Positions 61,054 through 64,000 of a DNA stretch of 64,000 bases are shown here, one piece after another (the first letter of the stretch is position 1; each line of letters opens with the position of its first letter). Source of the DNA: Deferribacter thermophilus (GTDB lineage: Bacteria > Chrysiogenota > Deferribacteres > Deferribacterales > Deferribacteraceae). Where the stretch lies: NCBI RefSeq assembly GCF_049472675.1, contig NZ_JAPNXM010000008.1:34075-98074 (forward strand), written 5' to 3'. The notes beneath the pieces were generated by a model. The model was given only the letters and a program-made list of their open reading frames with translations. It had not been told where the DNA came from and did no database searches. The translations under genes were made by a program, and so were the position numbers.

Positions 61054-62800
61054 CTACCTCATCAATATAAGCAATGGCATCAAATGGGCAAACTGATATA
61101 CAAACACCACAGTTAACACATAATAATTCATCAATTTTTGCTGCATTAGCAAACTTGTCTTCGAAGATGGCTGGACACTCAAATTTTTCATAACAGATTT
61201 TACAATTTTTACATTTATCTGTAATAACTACTCTTTTTTTACCTTTATACTTAATTTTTGTGACACAAGGGTGCTTAAAAATAGCTACTGCAGGGGTATT
61301 ATTCTTTTCAGAGTACTCAATTGCTTCATTTAATAACTTTATACTCCCATCAAAATCATAAGGGTCAATAGTTTTGCAAAAATCAACGCCACACCCTATT
61401 ACTACTCTTTCAATTGATATTTTTTTATGATTATGAGGCACTGGTTGAAATCCTGTCATGGCAGTAGTTTCGTTATCAAGAATTGCTAATACAATCTTTG
61501 AATCATTTGCCACAGCATTTATCAAAGCAGGAACTCCAGTATGAAAAAATGTAGAATCACCAATTGTAGCTATAACCACCTTTTCATTATTTGCTCTTTT
61601 TAACCCTTCTGCAAAAGTAACGGATGCTCCCATACATATACATGTATCCACAGCTTCCAAATTAACACCCAATGTATAACAACCGATATCACCAGGAAAA
61701 ATACCTCTGTTTTTCGCAACTTTTTTAATAGCATAAAATGCTGGTCTATGACCACAGCCAGGACACAGCCTTGGTTTTACACTTTTAACATCTACATCAA
61801 ACTCTTCTATCTCGTTTTCTTTGCCAAGAAATTGATACAATTTTGATTGTAAATATTGGTAAGTTAATTCACCCATATTTGTAATAAAACCGTTTAACCT
61901 ACCAAACACTTTATCTCTTCTTGCAAATTGCATTTCAATAACTGGTTGCGTTTCTTCAATAACAAGAATTTTTTCATACTCCTCCAATAAGCTGTTAATA
62001 AGCTCATCAGGAAGTGGAAAAGGTAAATCAAGTTTGTATAAATCTATATTTAGGTCGTCTTCAGCTACTATATCCATTGCCATAGCAAAAGAATAACCTG
62101 AACCAACAACAGCAAAATCACTCTTTTTATTAATTTTAAACTCTTTGTAATATTCATTTGAGATATCTTTTAATTTTTGATTTAAAATACTATGTAATTG
62201 CTTACGAAATTTGGGTGTAGCAGCCCATCTCGCAGTATCTTTTTCAAAAGAATTAGAAATAATTAAATTATTTTTTTCAATATCTACATCTATCGACTGT
62301 CTTGAGTGACATACACGCATAACAGGTCTAATCATCACAGTAATTTCATATTTATGAGATAAATCTACAGCCTTTTTTGTAAGAAAATAAGCATCCTCAG
62401 GATTTATCGGGTCAAAAACTGGTAATTTGGCTGACATTGCATACATTCTACTATCTTGCTCTGTCTGAGAGCTATAAGGGCCAGGATCATCAGCAGATGC
62501 AATTACTAATGCACCTTTTATACCAGTATAAGCAATGGAGAAAAACGGATCGGCAGCCACATTAAGACCAACCTGCTTCATACTACATAAAACAAATTTA
62601 CCAGAAACAGCTTCAGCACCAGCCAATTCTAAAGCGATTTTTTCATTGACAGACCATTGAGCATACACATCTTCAGAAATCTTAATAAAATATTCGAGAA
62701 TTTCACTGGAAGGAGTTCCAGGATAAGCGTATGCTGACCTCACACCTGCATTATAAGCAGCAAGTGCAATTAATTCATTTCCCATTAAAAATTTTTTCAT
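61040..62800 (-). CDS. iorA: Indolepyruvate ferredoxin oxidoreductase, alpha subunit
   Basis: 586 residues. AYAYPGTPSSEILEYFIKIS at the start, the thiamine-diphosphate site RLCPGCGHRPAFYA...IGDSTFFHTGVPALINAVAN, and two C-terminal ferredoxin clusters (CKNCKICYEKFECPA, CVNCGVCISVCPFDA). The enzyme converts indolepyruvate and other aryl pyruvates with CoA and ferredoxin to aryl-acetyl-CoA. No good ribosome site precedes ATG 62800. A TTGACT/TATTTC pair at 62840-62812 would start transcription almost at the ATG, so a leaderless message or the internal ATG 62785 are both possible. Confidence 0.93.
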   Translation of the reverse strand: MKKFLMGNELIALAAYNAGVRSAYAYPGTPSSEILEYFIKISEDVYAQWSVNEKIALELAGAEAVSGKFVLCSMKQVGLNVAADPFFSIAYTGIKGALVIASADDPGPYSSQTEQDSRMYAMSAKLPVFDPINPEDAYFLTKKAVDLSHKYEITVMIRPVMRVCHSRQSIDVDIEKNNLIISNSFEKDTARWAATPKFRKQLHSILNQKLKDISNEYYKEFKINKKSDFAVVGSGYSFAMAMDIVAEDDLNIDLYKLDLPFPLPDELINSLLEEYEKILVIEETQPVIEMQFARRDKVFGRLNGFITNMGELTYQYLQSKLYQFLGKENEIEEFDVDVKSVKPRLCPGCGHRPAFYAIKKVAKNRGIFPGDIGCYTLGVNLEAVDTCICMGASVTFAEGLKRANNEKVVIATIGDSTFFHTGVPALINAVANDSKIVLAILDNETTAMTGFQPVPHNHKKISIERVVIGCGVDFCKTIDPYDFDGSIKLLNEAIEYSEKNNTPAVAIFKHPCVTKIKYKGKKRVVITDKCKNCKICYEKFECPAIFEDKFANAAKIDELLCVNCGVCISVCPFDAIAYIDEVDDEV

Positions 62801-62901
62801 ATCAGTTAAATGAAATATGATAATTGTTGAAAAAAGTCAAATATAATTTAACCTAAATTAAATTTGCAAAAATTTGTATTTATTTAAATTATTTCCTTAA
62901 C

Positions 62902-63912
62902 TTACTTTTTGATAACATCAGTCAATATTTTTTTTAGCTCTTCTACCTTAAAAGGTTTTAATAGATAGTTATCAAAGCCAAAATCACTATAATTTGCAAC
63001 CGCACCAGTATCAGAATAACCGCTTGTCACTACAATATATGCATCAGGCTTTATTTTTCTAATCTCTTTTGCTGTATCTACTCCTCCCATACCTCCCACT
63101 ATAGTCAAATCAAGAATAATTACATCAAAATCATCCTTTTTTATTGCCTCAATAGCTTCTTCCCCTTTTGATACTGTAATTACTTCATGCCCCATACTTT
63201 CTAATAAAATTTTAAAAGAATCCCTTAACATGTCTTCATCATCCATATAGAGTATTTTTAACATTTTATCCGTTTCAACAATATTTTCATCTTTTGATAT
63301 TTGAGTTTTTATTTCTTTAGCTTTTTGCAAAAGTATTACAAACTCTGCTCCATTTTTATATTCTCTATTCAAATAAATAGTGCCACCATGTTTTTTCAAA
63401 ACAGAATAACATATAGCCAAACCAAGCCCATTACCATTCTCTTTTGTTGTAAAATAGGGATCAAAAATTTTATTCATTAATTTTTCACTGATTCCAGGCC
63501 CAGTATCCCTAACCCTTATTTCAACATATTCGCCAGGCGATAAATTTAAAACATTTTCTTTTTGCAATGAAATATTTCTTATATTTACTTCTATTTTACC
63601 GTTATTTTGCATAGCATCATTAGCATTGACAAACAAATTGACAAAAACCTGCACAATCTGACCTTTATCAGCAAAAACTAAGTATTTATCGTCTTTAAAA
63701 TTCAAATTATATTGAATACTAGTCCCACTTAATGACAAACTTATGGCCTCTTTTATCACCTCTTTTATATCAATCAGTTCTTTAACAGGCTCACCACCTT
63801 TTGCAAATGTTAAAAGTTGTTTTGTAATGCCTATACTTTTTTCAACAGTTATATCTATATTTTTAGCTATACCTAAAATTTCGTTATCCAAATTTTGCTT
63901 TTGCATAATCAA
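62902..63912 (-). CDS. Hybrid histidine kinase-receiver lacking the phospho-His region
   Basis: Residues ~20-45 keep the second half of the dimerisation helix pair (GITKQLLTFAKGGEPVKELI). The ATPase domain is complete: VNLFVNANDAMQ (N box), RDTGPGISEKLMNKIFDPYF, NGLGLAICYSVLKKHGG. A receiver domain follows (ILYMDDEDMLRD, VIILDLTIVGG with the phospho-Asp, SGY, LLKPF). The first helix with the H-D/E-x-N phosphoacceptor is missing. Upstream another frame encodes KIEQNLRKMMKIE and NYAIALLYLFDYAKAK, which resemble the lost flank, so a frameshift and small deletion are likely. Confidence 0.75.
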   Translation of the reverse strand: MIMQKQNLDNEILGIAKNIDITVEKSIGITKQLLTFAKGGEPVKELIDIKEVIKEAISLSLSGTSIQYNLNFKDDKYLVFADKGQIVQVFVNLFVNANDAMQNNGKIEVNIRNISLQKENVLNLSPGEYVEIRVRDTGPGISEKLMNKIFDPYFTTKENGNGLGLAICYSVLKKHGGTIYLNREYKNGAEFVILLQKAKEIKTQISKDENIVETDKMLKILYMDDEDMLRDSFKILLESMGHEVITVSKGEEAIEAIKKDDFDVIILDLTIVGGMGGVDTAKEIRKIKPDAYIVVTSGYSDTGAVANYSDFGFDNYLLKPFKVEELKKILTDVIKK

Positions 63913-64000
63913 ATAAATATAATAAGGCTATTGCATAATTTCTATGTTTTTCAATTTTCATCATTTTTCTTAAATTTTGCTCAATTTTCTACTCAATTTT

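Overview
The window is a strongly A+T-rich bacterial chromosome segment with tightly packed, overlapping operons. I see no rRNA, tRNA, CRISPR array, insertion sequence or prophage. The gene set suggests an anaerobic or microaerobic Gram-negative organism: an MSHA-like pilus with an outer-membrane secretin, TonB/ExbB/ExbD, an NAD-linked molybdopterin formate dehydrogenase, ferredoxin-dependent indolepyruvate oxidoreductase, futalosine-pathway MqnA, one-polypeptide pyruvate carboxylase and the carboxy(nor)spermidine polyamine route. The mix and base composition would fit a thermophilic or mesophilic Deferribacterota-type bacterium. That placement is inference from gene content and was not tested by any search.

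Layout. 1-630: 5' part of an M29 aminopeptidase (minus). 908-7209 (plus): a four-gene surface-sugar operon, with GDP-mannose synthesis (manC), two GT-B glycosyltransferases and a pseudokinase fused to a FapA/DUF342 region. 7227-9729 (minus): PAP2 membrane protein, SDR epimerase and MBL-fold hydrolase. 9828-12999 (plus): lemA, a DUF2207 protein and a formyltransferase-like protein. 13109-15207 (plus): an orphan ABC amino-acid-type binding protein and an AcuI/YhdH reductase. 15406-15987: Uma2-family protein.

16268-28075 (plus) is a 16-gene MSHA-type pilus locus. It holds a major pilin, PilC/GspF platform, minor pilins, an ExeA-like ATPase, TPR protein, PilM/N/O/P-like proteins, secretin and an assembly ATPase whose N-terminus is a textbook MshEN cyclic-di-GMP-binding tandem motif. 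Three copies of a ~70-bp palindromic repeat sit inside this locus and form the 5' end of one minor-pilin reading frame. Two more copies lie at 707 and 16060.

40127 down to 28127 (minus) is an 11-gene run: surE, a 41-residue lipoprotein, a large periplasmic TPR protein, exbB, exbD, tonB-like, midA-like methyltransferase, the two formate dehydrogenase subunits, a patatin-like lipase and bioY. 40258-44950 (plus): Mrp/ApbC and pyruvate carboxylase, each with a good hairpin or promoter. 44978-47331: two MscS channels flanking an SspB-like protein. 53082 down to 47398 (minus): a seven-gene run headed by a DtxR-family regulator and containing mntP, proC, a TetR regulator, an AspT-type transporter and mqnA.

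53295-54119 (plus) is a DUF4405 membrane protein preceded by a near-perfect sigma-54 promoter and nested inverted repeats. 62800 down to 54140 (minus) holds iorAB, a phenylacetate-CoA ligase, a split LysO exporter and speA with carboxyspermidine dehydrogenase/decarboxylase, closed by a strong intrinsic terminator. The right edge carries a hybrid histidine kinase that looks decayed at its 5' end.

I found no clear-cut unknown defence or mobile system. The most unusual items are the pseudokinase-FapA fusion, the repeat-built start of a pilin gene, the overlooked lipoprotein in the Ton-like operon, and the sigma-54/inverted-repeat control region.
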